The notes under the pieces were generated by a model, which ran no database searches, was not told the origin of the DNA, and was given only the letters and a program-made list of their open reading frames with translations. The position numbers and the translations under genes were made by a program. Shown in pieces: positions 8,415-15,814 of a DNA stretch of 35,883 bases. This DNA comes from Sphingobacterium sp. (GTDB lineage Bacteria > Bacteroidota > Bacteroidia > Sphingobacteriales > Sphingobacteriaceae), in contig JASLCA010000293.1 in the NCBI GenBank assembly GCA_030146225.1, forward strand, positions 1 through 35,883, given 5' to 3'. The number at the start of each line of letters is the position of its first letter. The first letter of the stretch is position 1.

Positions 8415-9938
8415 ATGAATTCTGAAAGAAAAGTTAGAGTGCGTTTTGCGCCTAGTCCAACAGGCGGTTTGCACCTTGGAGGTGTACGTACAGCATTGTT
8501 TAATTACCTTTTTGCACGTCATCACAAGGGAGAATTTATTCTTAGAATCGAGGATACCGACCAGACACGTTTTGTTGCTGGTGCAGAAGAGTATATCAAT
8601 GAATGTTTGGCTTGGTGCGGCATATCGCCCGATGAAAGCCCAAACAACCCTGGAGCCTTTGGCCCGTATAGACAAAGTGAAAGAAAACCTTCCTATAGAC
8701 AATATGCCGAACAACTCGTAGAGGCTGGGAAAGCATATTATGCTTTTGATACGGCAGCAGCACTAGATGAGCAAAGACAGTTACATCCAAACTTTCGGTA
8801 TTCGCACGAAAACAGAATGCAGCTGCGCAACTCCTTAAGCCTTTCTGCTGAAGAGACACAAAGCTTACTCGTTGCTGGCGAACCGCATACCATCCGTATA
8901 AAAGTACCCATGGATGAGACCGTTGCCTTTGATGACTTAATTCGCGGTAGAGTTGCCTTTGACACCAATCTCGTGGACGACAAGGTCCTACTGAAGGCGG
9001 ACAATATGCCGACCTACCACCTCGCAGTAGTTGTGGATGACCATGCAATGGAAATCTCACACATCTTCCGGGGTGAAGAATGGTTGCCTTCAGCGCCTGT
9101 ACATATCCTGTTATGGGAGTATTTAGGTTGGGCGGAGAGCATGCCTGCCTGGGCACACCTACCCTTAATCTTAAAGCCTGATGGCAATGGAAAACTAAGC
9201 AAGCGGGATGGCGATCGTCTAGGCTTCCCTGTTTATGCAATGAACTGGCAAGATGCTAAATCCGATAGCTTAACCAAAGGCTTCCGTGAGATGGGCTTTC
9301 TACCAGAAGCCTTTGTCAATATGCTTGCCGTACTGGGCTGGAATGACGGCACCGAACAGGAGCTCTTTACAATGGAAGAACTTATTGAAAAATTCAGTGT
9401 GGAGCGCATTAGCAAAGCAGGTGCGAAGTTCGACTTTGAAAAAGCAAAATGGTTCAACCATGAGTGGATTAAGAAGGTAGACCAAAGCGAAATTGCGGAC
9501 CGAGTAGCGATCATCCTTGCACAGCATAATCTTAACCATATCGATAAGGCTTATACCCATAAAATCATTAGCTTGGTTAAGGAGCGTCTGACTTTTGTAG
9601 AGGATTTCTGGGAGCAAGCATCCTTCTTCTTTGCGCGCCCTACCGAATATGATGTAGCAGCCGTCAAGCCTAAATGGACTTCTGAAAAATCAGCCTTCTT
9701 CCTTGCACTTATTGAAGACTTTAAGCAGGTTGAAAACTGGAATGCTGAAACCCTAGAGCCATTATTTAAAGAAAAAATCGCTAGTTCAGGCATGAAAATC
9801 GGTGAGTTAATGATGCCTTTCCGCATTATGCTAGTCGGTGGAAAATTTGGACCTGACGTATTTCAAATCACAGCATTATTAGGCAAGGAGGAAGTCAATC
9901 AGCGTATTGCTGCTGCGATCCCTCATTTCGAATCATAA
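8415..9938 (+). CDS. gltX: Glutamate--tRNA ligase
   Basis: A 507-residue class I aminoacyl-tRNA synthetase that attaches glutamate to tRNA-Glu. The ATP-binding signatures are clear: APSPTGGLHLGG (the HIGH equivalent at residues 20-23) and NGKLSKRDGDR (the KMSKS equivalent, near residue 260). The stem-contact and anticodon-binding regions follow, and the length is normal for the bacterial discriminating type. The start at 8415 follows a -7 element by five bases and has no Shine-Dalgarno sequence. It is transcribed divergently from gcvP and ends at a hairpin terminator. Confidence 0.98.
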   Translation: MNSERKVRVRFAPSPTGGLHLGGVRTALFNYLFARHHKGEFILRIEDTDQTRFVAGAEEYINECLAWCGISPDESPNNPGAFGPYRQSERKPSYRQYAEQLVEAGKAYYAFDTAAALDEQRQLHPNFRYSHENRMQLRNSLSLSAEETQSLLVAGEPHTIRIKVPMDETVAFDDLIRGRVAFDTNLVDDKVLLKADNMPTYHLAVVVDDHAMEISHIFRGEEWLPSAPVHILLWEYLGWAESMPAWAHLPLILKPDGNGKLSKRDGDRLGFPVYAMNWQDAKSDSLTKGFREMGFLPEAFVNMLAVLGWNDGTEQELFTMEELIEKFSVERISKAGAKFDFEKAKWFNHEWIKKVDQSEIADRVAIILAQHNLNHIDKAYTHKIISLVKERLTFVEDFWEQASFFFARPTEYDVAAVKPKWTSEKSAFFLALIEDFKQVENWNAETLEPLFKEKIASSGMKIGELMMPFRIMLVGGKFGPDVFQITALLGKEEVNQRIAAAIPHFES

Positions 9939-9949
9939 AAAATAAAGCC

Positions 9950-9990
9950 ACAACGGGGATTTCTTAGGGATCTCCGTTGTTTGCATTTTA
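9950..9990 (+). terminator. gltX terminator
   Basis: Eleven-base stem ACAACGGGGAT (9950-9960) with ATCTCCGTTGT (9970-9980), one G-T wobble, nine-base loop, followed by a T-rich but interrupted tract. Confidence 0.7.
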
Positions 9991-10016
9991 AGGAGTTTTT
10001 TAAGGGCTTTTTAAGG
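9986..10016 (+). repeat. Three direct TTTTAAGG repeats
   Basis: Exact copies at 9986-9993, 9998-10005 and 10009-10016, with periods of 12 and 11 bases, about one helical turn. They start inside the tail of the gltX terminator and lie about 175 bases before the next ATG. They may be backup T tracts or a binding array; nothing else marks a function. Confidence 0.4.
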
Positions 10017-10191
10017 CAAGTCAAAATCCCAAACTGCTTGTTACAAAAGCTTCTGAATAGCAATCGCATACCCTTCTCCCTCTCTTCTCTCTTCCCCATT
10101 TCTAGAACAATCCACAAGAAAAGCCTTGACCTAAAATTAAAATTCTCATTAGTAATTTCTATCTTAGCGTCTACTTAAACCTTAATAAACC

Positions 10192-11043
10192 ATGAAAACA
10201 AAATCAATCTATGCTTTGCTCCTTTTGCTATGCTGCATACATATAGCCAGTCACGCAATAACAAAACCAAAGACTAAAAACCCTGAAGAAAAATTGGGTT
10301 GGAAGCTGGGCGCTCAAGCTTATACCTTTAGACTTTTTACCTTTGAGGAAGCCTTGGCCAAAATCGACAGCTGCAACATGAGCTATGTAGAAGCCTATCC
10401 TGGCCAAACCCTAGGCGCAGGCAGCACGGAGAAATTTGGCTATGACTTATCCCCCGCAGGTCGCCAACTTGTCAAAAAACTACTAAAAGAACGCGGCATT
10501 ACCCTACATGCATTTGGGGTTACCAATGGTAAGGACGCAGCTGAATGGGAGAAAATCTTTGCTTTTGCTAAGGAGATGGGCATTCAAGTTATCACCTGTG
10601 AACCCCAAGAAGGTCATTTAGACATTGTATCGGCGCTCTGTGACAAATACAAGATCAAAGCTGCCTTACACAACCATCCTGCCCCCTCTATCTACTGGAC
10701 GCCAGAAGTCGTACTAGGCGCTCTTAAAGGCAGAAGCAAGTATATGGGAGCCGCTGCGGATGTAGGGCACTGGATGCGTTCTGGCCTCGATCCTGTAGAT
10801 TGCCTCAAAAAACTAGAAGGAAAAATATTTCATTCCCACTTTAAGGATCTCAATGCTTTTGGAGACAAGAAAGCACATGATGTACAATGGGGCACGGGCA
10901 AACTTCCGATGCATGCGGTTATTCAAGAGCTTAAACGACAAAAATTCAAGGGAATGCTATCGGCAGAGTATGAATACAACTGGAAAAACAGCATGCCTGA
11001 TGTTAAACAAAGCGTTTTGAACTTCAGAGCCCTATTGCCTTAA
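10192..11043 (+). CDS. Secreted sugar phosphate isomerase/epimerase-like TIM-barrel protein
   Basis: A 283-residue protein with a signal peptide (MKTKSIYALLLLLCCIHIA, cleavage near SHA) and one xylose-isomerase-like TIM barrel (AP_endonuc_2 family). Typical segments are LGAQAYTFRLFTFEEAL, the EAYPGQ strand, ITCEPQEGHLD, ALHNHPAP, AADVGHWMRSGLDP, FHSHFKDL and a C-terminal SAEYEYNW; these supply the usual Glu/Asp/His metal ligands. Export makes a sugar phosphate substrate unlikely despite the family name. Close relatives occur with DUF1080 hydrolases in 3-keto-glycoside pathways, and one is encoded at 4301. It stands alone between two terminators. Confidence 0.85.
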   Translation: MKTKSIYALLLLLCCIHIASHAITKPKTKNPEEKLGWKLGAQAYTFRLFTFEEALAKIDSCNMSYVEAYPGQTLGAGSTEKFGYDLSPAGRQLVKKLLKERGITLHAFGVTNGKDAAEWEKIFAFAKEMGIQVITCEPQEGHLDIVSALCDKYKIKAALHNHPAPSIYWTPEVVLGALKGRSKYMGAAADVGHWMRSGLDPVDCLKKLEGKIFHSHFKDLNAFGDKKAHDVQWGTGKLPMHAVIQELKRQKFKGMLSAEYEYNWKNSMPDVKQSVLNFRALLP

Positions 11044-11053
11044 CGAACTTAAC

Positions 11054-11103
11054 AGCATCTTCTCAGGCCCCAGTCTATGAGCGCCTGGGAAGAGGCTTTC
11101 TTT
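11054..11103 (+). terminator. Terminator after the isomerase-like gene
   Basis: Fifteen-position stem (11054-11068 with 11083-11097) containing one mismatch and one G-T wobble, 14-base loop, followed by TTTCTTT. Confidence 0.65.
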
Positions 11104-11153
11104 AGCGGCTTGTAGCTAAGGAACCCATAAAAATAAGTACTTTGCAAGAAGAT

Positions 11154-12395
11154 ATGGCATATAAAGGAAATCTATACCAATACAATAATAAGCAGCGCTG
11201 GAAAGTTTTTCTATTCCTGTTCGCGGCTTGTATTGCCGCCGCCTCTCTGCTTTACACCAACTACCTGGTCAAGAGCTTGTCCAAGTCCGAACGAACCAAG
11301 GCAGAAGTTTGGGCGATGAGCACCAAGAGCATTATTAGTATGCCGGATGTGGATGATGAGTTTATTAGCTTTATCTATGCCGTTCGGGATAGCCTTTCCA
11401 TCCCCGCCATTATCACTGATAGCGCTAACAACATTATTTTTTGGCGAGATCTAGACAGTACGAAAACAAATATTAAGACTCAGGCAGAAAGTCCGGAGCC
11501 AAAACTAGAATATGATCCCCTATATTTCCAGAAACAACTAAAGGCCATGCAGCGGGACCATTTCCCGATCTCTCTGCACCTGGACACAGGCGAGACTTGG
11601 CTTGTATATTACCGTGATTCTACAGCATTAAGACAGCTGCGCGTATTCCCCTATATTCAGCTTTCGCTTATCGCCATCTTCTTAATTATTGCCTACACGG
11701 TTTTCAACGCGCTTAAAAAATCCGAACAAAACCTCGTCTGGGTAGGCATGGCTAAGGAAGCCGCCCATCAGCTGGGCACTCCTATTTCCTCCTTAATGGG
11801 CTGGTTAGAGCTCGTGCGTATTAAGTATGAAGCACAGGAGGATAGTATTTTAAATGAAATGGAGCGGGACGTGGAACGCCTAGAAATAGTTGCAGATCGT
11901 TTCTCTAAGATAGGATCAATTCCTTCCTTGACCAACCACCTGGTGTATCCTGTGGTCCAGGAATATGTCAATTATTTTAAAGTCCGGACCAGTGATAAGA
12001 TACACTTCGTGTTACTTGGAGATCAAAACATTGAGGCGAAGATTAATATACAATTGTTTGATTGGATCATCGAAAACCTATTGAAAAACGCAGTAAATGC
12101 CATTGATTCAGAAGGCACCATTACGGTTAACATTACCGATAATATTGCAAAAGAGGAAATTTTTATAGACATTAGTGACACGGGAAGAGGAATACCTAAG
12201 TCAAATTTCGAAACAATATTTCAACCTGGATTTACAACTCGGAAAAGAGGCTGGGGCCTAGGCCTAAGTCTTACTAAAAGAATGGTTGACTATCATCAGG
12301 GAAATATCTTTGTGAAAGAATCCGAAATCGGCAAAGGAACTACATTTAGAATAATACTAAAAAGCAACTTAAAATATGAACCCACTCAAGTCTGA
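11154..12395 (+). CDS. Membrane sensor histidine kinase
   Basis: A 413-residue sensor kinase. I start at the ATG at 11154, preceded by AAGAAG; an in-frame TTG at 11142 overlaps a TACTTTG promoter-like element. Transmembrane helices at about 17-37 and 165-186 enclose a periplasmic sensor domain of roughly 125 residues with no recognised ligand motif. The HisKA phospho-acceptor is His205 in AKEAAHQLGTP, followed by the N box (ENLLKNAVNAID), G1 (DTGRGIP), F box (FQPGFTTRKRG) and G2 (GWGLGLSL). No response regulator is adjacent, so the partner is encoded elsewhere. The next gene overlaps its end by 20 bases if the first ATG is used. Confidence 0.93.
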   Translation: MAYKGNLYQYNNKQRWKVFLFLFAACIAAASLLYTNYLVKSLSKSERTKAEVWAMSTKSIISMPDVDDEFISFIYAVRDSLSIPAIITDSANNIIFWRDLDSTKTNIKTQAESPEPKLEYDPLYFQKQLKAMQRDHFPISLHLDTGETWLVYYRDSTALRQLRVFPYIQLSLIAIFLIIAYTVFNALKKSEQNLVWVGMAKEAAHQLGTPISSLMGWLELVRIKYEAQEDSILNEMERDVERLEIVADRFSKIGSIPSLTNHLVYPVVQEYVNYFKVRTSDKIHFVLLGDQNIEAKINIQLFDWIIENLLKNAVNAIDSEGTITVNITDNIAKEEIFIDISDTGRGIPKSNFETIFQPGFTTRKRGWGLGLSLTKRMVDYHQGNIFVKESEIGKGTTFRIILKSNLKYEPTQV

Positions 12396-12909
12396 CGAAT
12401 ACCCAGCTATGTACAGTGAATATGTCGAACACGTTGTGGGCGACGTTCTTGAAGTACTTCAAGAACAATTAGATTCCTTCACAGCCTTTATACAAAGCAT
12501 TCCAGAGGAGCTAGGCACCTATTCCTACGCTGAAGACAAGTGGACCATTAAGGAAGTGCTTTGCCATATCTTAGATACCGAACGTGTAATGGCCTACCGC
12601 ACCTTACGCTTCTCGCGCAATGACATGACCGAATTAGAAGGCTTCGAGCAGGATGAGTTTGTTCAGAGTGCGCGCCATAATGAACGCAGCTTTGCCAATA
12701 TTGCCGAAGAATTCTTGCACCTCAGAAAGGCAAACCTTATTTTCTTCCAAACCCTCAATGATATTGAATTGGAAAGAAAAGGTATGGCAACTGGACGTTT
12801 AGTCACAGTTAAGGCTTTCTTATATGTTATAGCAGGCCACCTCACCCATCATAGAATTATCTTACAGGAGCGCTACCTAAAGAGTGATCATGCCGAAAAT
12901 CTGGTTTAA
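12376..12909 (+). CDS. DinB family putative metal-dependent protein
   Basis: A 177-residue DinB_2-type four-helix protein. The putative metal-binding histidines are visible as CHILDTERV and GHLTHHR, the spacing expected for the His triad of the DinB/YfiT superfamily. Members include bacillithiol or mycothiol S-transferases and damage-induced proteins, but no substrate can be read here. The first ATG (12376) overlaps the kinase gene by 20 bases; the internal ATG at 12409 would remove the overlap. Its 3' end overlaps the thioesterase gene by another 20 bases, so the three genes are probably one transcript. Confidence 0.85.
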   Translation: MNPLKSDEYPAMYSEYVEHVVGDVLEVLQEQLDSFTAFIQSIPEELGTYSYAEDKWTIKEVLCHILDTERVMAYRTLRFSRNDMTELEGFEQDEFVQSARHNERSFANIAEEFLHLRKANLIFFQTLNDIELERKGMATGRLVTVKAFLYVIAGHLTHHRIILQERYLKSDHAENLV

Positions 12910-13321
12910 GGAGTACGGGCTTGCGGAGGTGAATAGTATTTTCGCCAAGTTTATGACCGGCTTTCTGGATATAAAGGCCACTGCGATCGAGCCGGAGAGG
13001 CTGGTCGTTAGCATGCCGATCTCCGACAAGGTAAGACAGCCTTTTGGCATCTTGCATGGAGGAGCCTCGGTAGTCTTAGCTGAATCTGTTGGGAGCATTG
13101 CATCCAATCTGGTTATTGACCCGCAGAAGTATGCTGGGGTAGGCATGGAAATAAATGCCAATCACCTTAAATCAGTAAGTGAAGGCACAGTATTCGCCCA
13201 TTGTACGGCATTACATCTTGGAAAAAAAAGTCATGTATGGGACATCAGGATTCAGAATGAAGCTAAAGAGCTTGTCTGCATAGCCCGATTGACCGTCGCC
13301 ATTATAGAAAATAAATTATAA
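12890..13321 (+). CDS. Hotdog-fold acyl-CoA thioesterase (PaaI/MenI-like)
   Basis: A 143-residue single hotdog domain. The signature LHGGASVVLAESVGS gives His56-Gly-Gly and the likely catalytic Glu65 of the PaaI/YdiI/EntH group, and HLKSVSEGTVFAHC and KKSHVWDIRI are the matching beta strands. Such enzymes hydrolyse acyl-CoA thioesters; 1,4-dihydroxy-2-naphthoyl-CoA (menaquinone synthesis) is one known substrate, but there are no men genes here. I prefer the ATG at 12890 to the GTG at 12884. It overlaps the DinB gene by 20 bases. Confidence 0.88.
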   Translation: MPKIWFKEYGLAEVNSIFAKFMTGFLDIKATAIEPERLVVSMPISDKVRQPFGILHGGASVVLAESVGSIASNLVIDPQKYAGVGMEINANHLKSVSEGTVFAHCTALHLGKKSHVWDIRIQNEAKELVCIARLTVAIIENKL

Positions 13322-13537
13322 CAACACCTAAAGCTTGTCGCAATTAAGCGCCGCAAACTTGAACAGCACAAGAAAAAGCTTTTTGCTATTTGTAGCTACT
13401 TGTCTACACGATGGTGATCGGCTGTTTTGGCTGCGCAACCGTTTGTCTTTTTATTTTCTCTTTATAATTCCAATATATTTTATTAGTCTTGTGTGTAAAT
13501 TTTGTATAAAATCATAACTAAATCTAAACTTTCCAAA

Positions 13538-14824
13538 ATGGATTCAAAAATTTCCTCACAGCAAGGTAATCAGTCCACCGTAGGACCTATGATTATTATC
13601 GCTGTCTTATTCTTTATTTTCGGATTCGTCACCTGGTTAAACTCACTCTTAATTCCTTATTTAAGAATAGCTTGTGAATTAACGGAGGTACAATCCTATT
13701 TGGTGACTTTCGCCTTTTATATCGCCTATTTAGTGATGGCCCCGGTCTCTACGCGGGTACTCAACAGATTTGGCTTTAAAAAAGGAATGTCTATTTCCTT
13801 GGCAATTATGGCTGTAGGTGCACTATTATTTATTCCGGCAGCTTTCAGCAGAACATATTTCGTGTTCCTAATGGGACTATTTATTATGGGTGGTGGATTG
13901 GCCATCTTGCAAACAGCTTCCAACCCTTATATTACCATTATAGGGCCTGTTGAAACCGCAGCGAAGCGTATTAGTATTATGGGAATTTGTAATAAGATTG
14001 CAGGTGCTGCCGCACCTATTATCTTGGGCTTATTCCTGAACCTTGGAGAGGCTGATAAGATTGCGAAGCAAGTTGCATCGATGCCTGCCGAAGAATACAG
14101 CGCAGCCTTGGACAAAATCGCTCTACAAGTTGTAAACCCATATATTGGGATTGTAGTGGTATTAATTATCCTAGCTATTTGGATATCTAAAGCCAACCTC
14201 CCAGAGGTACAAGGAGATGAGGAGCAAGCAGCAGATCATCATAACCTCTCGGAAGACAAGAAAAGCGTATGGCACTTCCCACATGTGGTATTGGGCTTTA
14301 TCACCTTATTCTTATACGTAGGTGTGGAAGTATTAGCAGGTGATACTATTATCGCTTATGGCGTCTCCCAAGGCATTAGCCTAGAGGATGCATCCTTCTT
14401 TACAGGCTTTACAATGGGGGCAATGGTTGTAGGTTATATTATCGGTATTATCACAATCCCGAAATACTTAAAGCAAGAAACTGCCTTAAAAATATGTGCT
14501 ATACTCGGCATTATCTTTACCGTAGGTATTGTGACCACTTCGGGCATGACTTCCATCTATTGTGTTGCCTTATTAGGCTTAGCCAACTCATTAATTTGGC
14601 CCGCCATTTGGCCTTTAGCATTAAAAGGTGTAGGTAAATTTACTAATGCAGCTTCAGGCTTGCTTGTAATGGGTATTGCCGGTGGAGCCGTTATTCCATT
14701 GTTGTATGGACAAATTGCACACAGTATTGGCTCACACTCAGCCTACTGGGTAGCTTTACCTTGTTACTTGTTTATTTTATATTATGCTATAGCAGGACAT
14801 AAAGCAGGCAAAAAAGCAAGCTAA
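13538..14824 (+). CDS. Sugar MFS permease, FucP/GluP (fucose/glucose-galactose:H+ symporter) family
   Basis: A 428-residue major facilitator protein with about twelve predicted helices. The first helix motif FFIFGFVTWLNSLLIPYL and the helix-4 stretch LQTASNPYITIIGP are typical of the fucose and glucose/galactose permease group of Bacteroidota. The loop at about 220-250 between the two six-helix halves is polar and acidic. I start at 13538 (MDSKISSQQG); a TTG at 13502 would add twelve residues. The sugar is not determined by sequence; hexoses or GlcNAc are likeliest. The 216 bases upstream contain an AAATTTTG near-match to the -7 element at 13497-13504 and nothing else I recognise. It ends at a strong hairpin. 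Confidence 0.92.
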   Translation: MDSKISSQQGNQSTVGPMIIIAVLFFIFGFVTWLNSLLIPYLRIACELTEVQSYLVTFAFYIAYLVMAPVSTRVLNRFGFKKGMSISLAIMAVGALLFIPAAFSRTYFVFLMGLFIMGGGLAILQTASNPYITIIGPVETAAKRISIMGICNKIAGAAAPIILGLFLNLGEADKIAKQVASMPAEEYSAALDKIALQVVNPYIGIVVVLIILAIWISKANLPEVQGDEEQAADHHNLSEDKKSVWHFPHVVLGFITLFLYVGVEVLAGDTIIAYGVSQGISLEDASFFTGFTMGAMVVGYIIGIITIPKYLKQETALKICAILGIIFTVGIVTTSGMTSIYCVALLGLANSLIWPAIWPLALKGVGKFTNAASGLLVMGIAGGAVIPLLYGQIAHSIGSHSAYWVALPCYLFILYYAIAGHKAGKKAS

Positions 14825-14842
14825 TAAGCTTCAAAATCTATT

Positions 14843-14884
14843 AGAAAAGGGCTGTGTCACAATTATTTGACACAGCCCTTTTCT
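14843..14884 (+). terminator. Strong terminator after the sugar permease
   Basis: Perfect 17-base arms (14843-14859 and 14868-14884) around an eight-base loop, with a CCCTTTTCT tail. The stem base AGAAAAGGGCT is shared with the palindrome at 15763-15814. Confidence 0.9.
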
Positions 14885-14926
14885 TTGGGAAAACTTAGTA
14901 TATTTAAGGTATAAAAAAATATAAAA

Positions 14927-15775
14927 ATGAAAAAATCAATTTTATCGCTATTAACGGCTGCCGCTGTTTTTTTGACAGTTGACGCTGTACAAGCACAGGT
15001 AAAGCTACCGCAAGCAAGTAGCACGACCAAAATAGAACAAGCTGTTGGTATTAAAACCATGCAGCTAAGCTACCAACGTCCAAACGTAAACAACCGCGTT
15101 GTCTTTGGCGAATTGGTACCTTATGATCAAGTATGGCGTACAGGAGCCAATAATATCCCTGCAATTACATTTGAAGAAACTGTTACCATAGCAGGTAAGG
15201 CTGTTCCAGCGGGTACCTATGGTATATTTACGATTCCTACTAAAGGAGATTGGACCATTATCCTTAGCAAAAATGTAAATCAATGGGGATCTTATCAGTA
15301 CAAGCCAGAAGAAGATTTCTTACGCTTTACGGCTAAGGCTGCTAAGACTGCTAACAAGGTAGAGACCTTTACTATGGCATTTGAAAATGTAACCCCAAAG
15401 GGGACTGACCTGAGCTTGGCTTGGGAAAATGTTAAGGTAACCTTCCATATTGCAGTAGATCAATCAAAAGAGATTATTGCAGCTATTGAAGAAGGCATGA
15501 AAGGGGATAAAAAACCTTATTTACAAGCCGCACAATACTACTTCAACAATAACTTAGACCTCAATAAAGCTATTGAATGGGCTACAGAAGCTGACAAAGA
15601 CAACAGCAAGGCACCACATATTAAATATTGGAAAGCCAGAATGCAGCTTAAATCAGGCGATAAGGCTGGAGCAATCAAAACTGCTACAGAAGGCATCAAC
15701 ATGGCCACAAGCTTAAAAAATGATGAGTACATCAAATTGAATACACAAGTGCTGAATGAAGCTAAAAAGAAATAA
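14927..15775 (+). CDS. DUF2911 domain protein, periplasmic
   Basis: A 282-residue protein with a signal peptide (MKKSILSLLTAAAVFLT, cleavage near VQAQ). Residues of about 25-180 are the DUF2911 beta domain, recognised by QLSYQRPNVNNRVVFGELVPY, VWRTGANN and PAGTYGIFTIP. The C-terminal 100 residues are helical and TPR-like (YFNNNLDLNKAIEWATEAD, then KSGDKAGAIKTATEG). The family is abundant in Bacteroidota and has no known function. The last three residues are KKK, and their codons form one arm of a 52-base palindrome shared with the convergent gene. Confidence 0.88.
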   Translation: MKKSILSLLTAAAVFLTVDAVQAQVKLPQASSTTKIEQAVGIKTMQLSYQRPNVNNRVVFGELVPYDQVWRTGANNIPAITFEETVTIAGKAVPAGTYGIFTIPTKGDWTIILSKNVNQWGSYQYKPEEDFLRFTAKAAKTANKVETFTMAFENVTPKGTDLSLAWENVKVTFHIAVDQSKEIIAAIEEGMKGDKKPYLQAAQYYFNNNLDLNKAIEWATEADKDNSKAPHIKYWKARMQLKSGDKAGAIKTATEGINMATSLKNDEYIKLNTQVLNEAKKK

Positions 15776-15814
15776 GAAAAGGGCTCCTAGGAGCCCTTTT
15801 CTTATTTCTTTTTA
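15763..15814. terminator. Perfect 52-base palindrome, bidirectional terminator including both stop codons
   Basis: Each base i pairs with base 31577-i from 15763/15814 to the centre at 15788/15789, with no mismatch and no spacer. The GC core is GGGCTCC/GGAGCCC and the outer arms are A/T-rich, so it can terminate both convergent genes. The arms include the last three codons (all Lys) and the stop of each gene. Confidence 0.9.

Noticed and set aside
8596..9240. A 214-codon open frame on the minus strand
   Set aside because: It lies wholly inside gltX, whose synthetase motifs are certain; the translation is rich in Cys, Arg and His and shows no domain.
9981..10178. A 65-codon plus-strand frame after gltX
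   Set aside because: It starts inside the terminator tail, contains the TTTTAAGG repeats and has low-complexity composition; no promoter or ribosome binding site fits.
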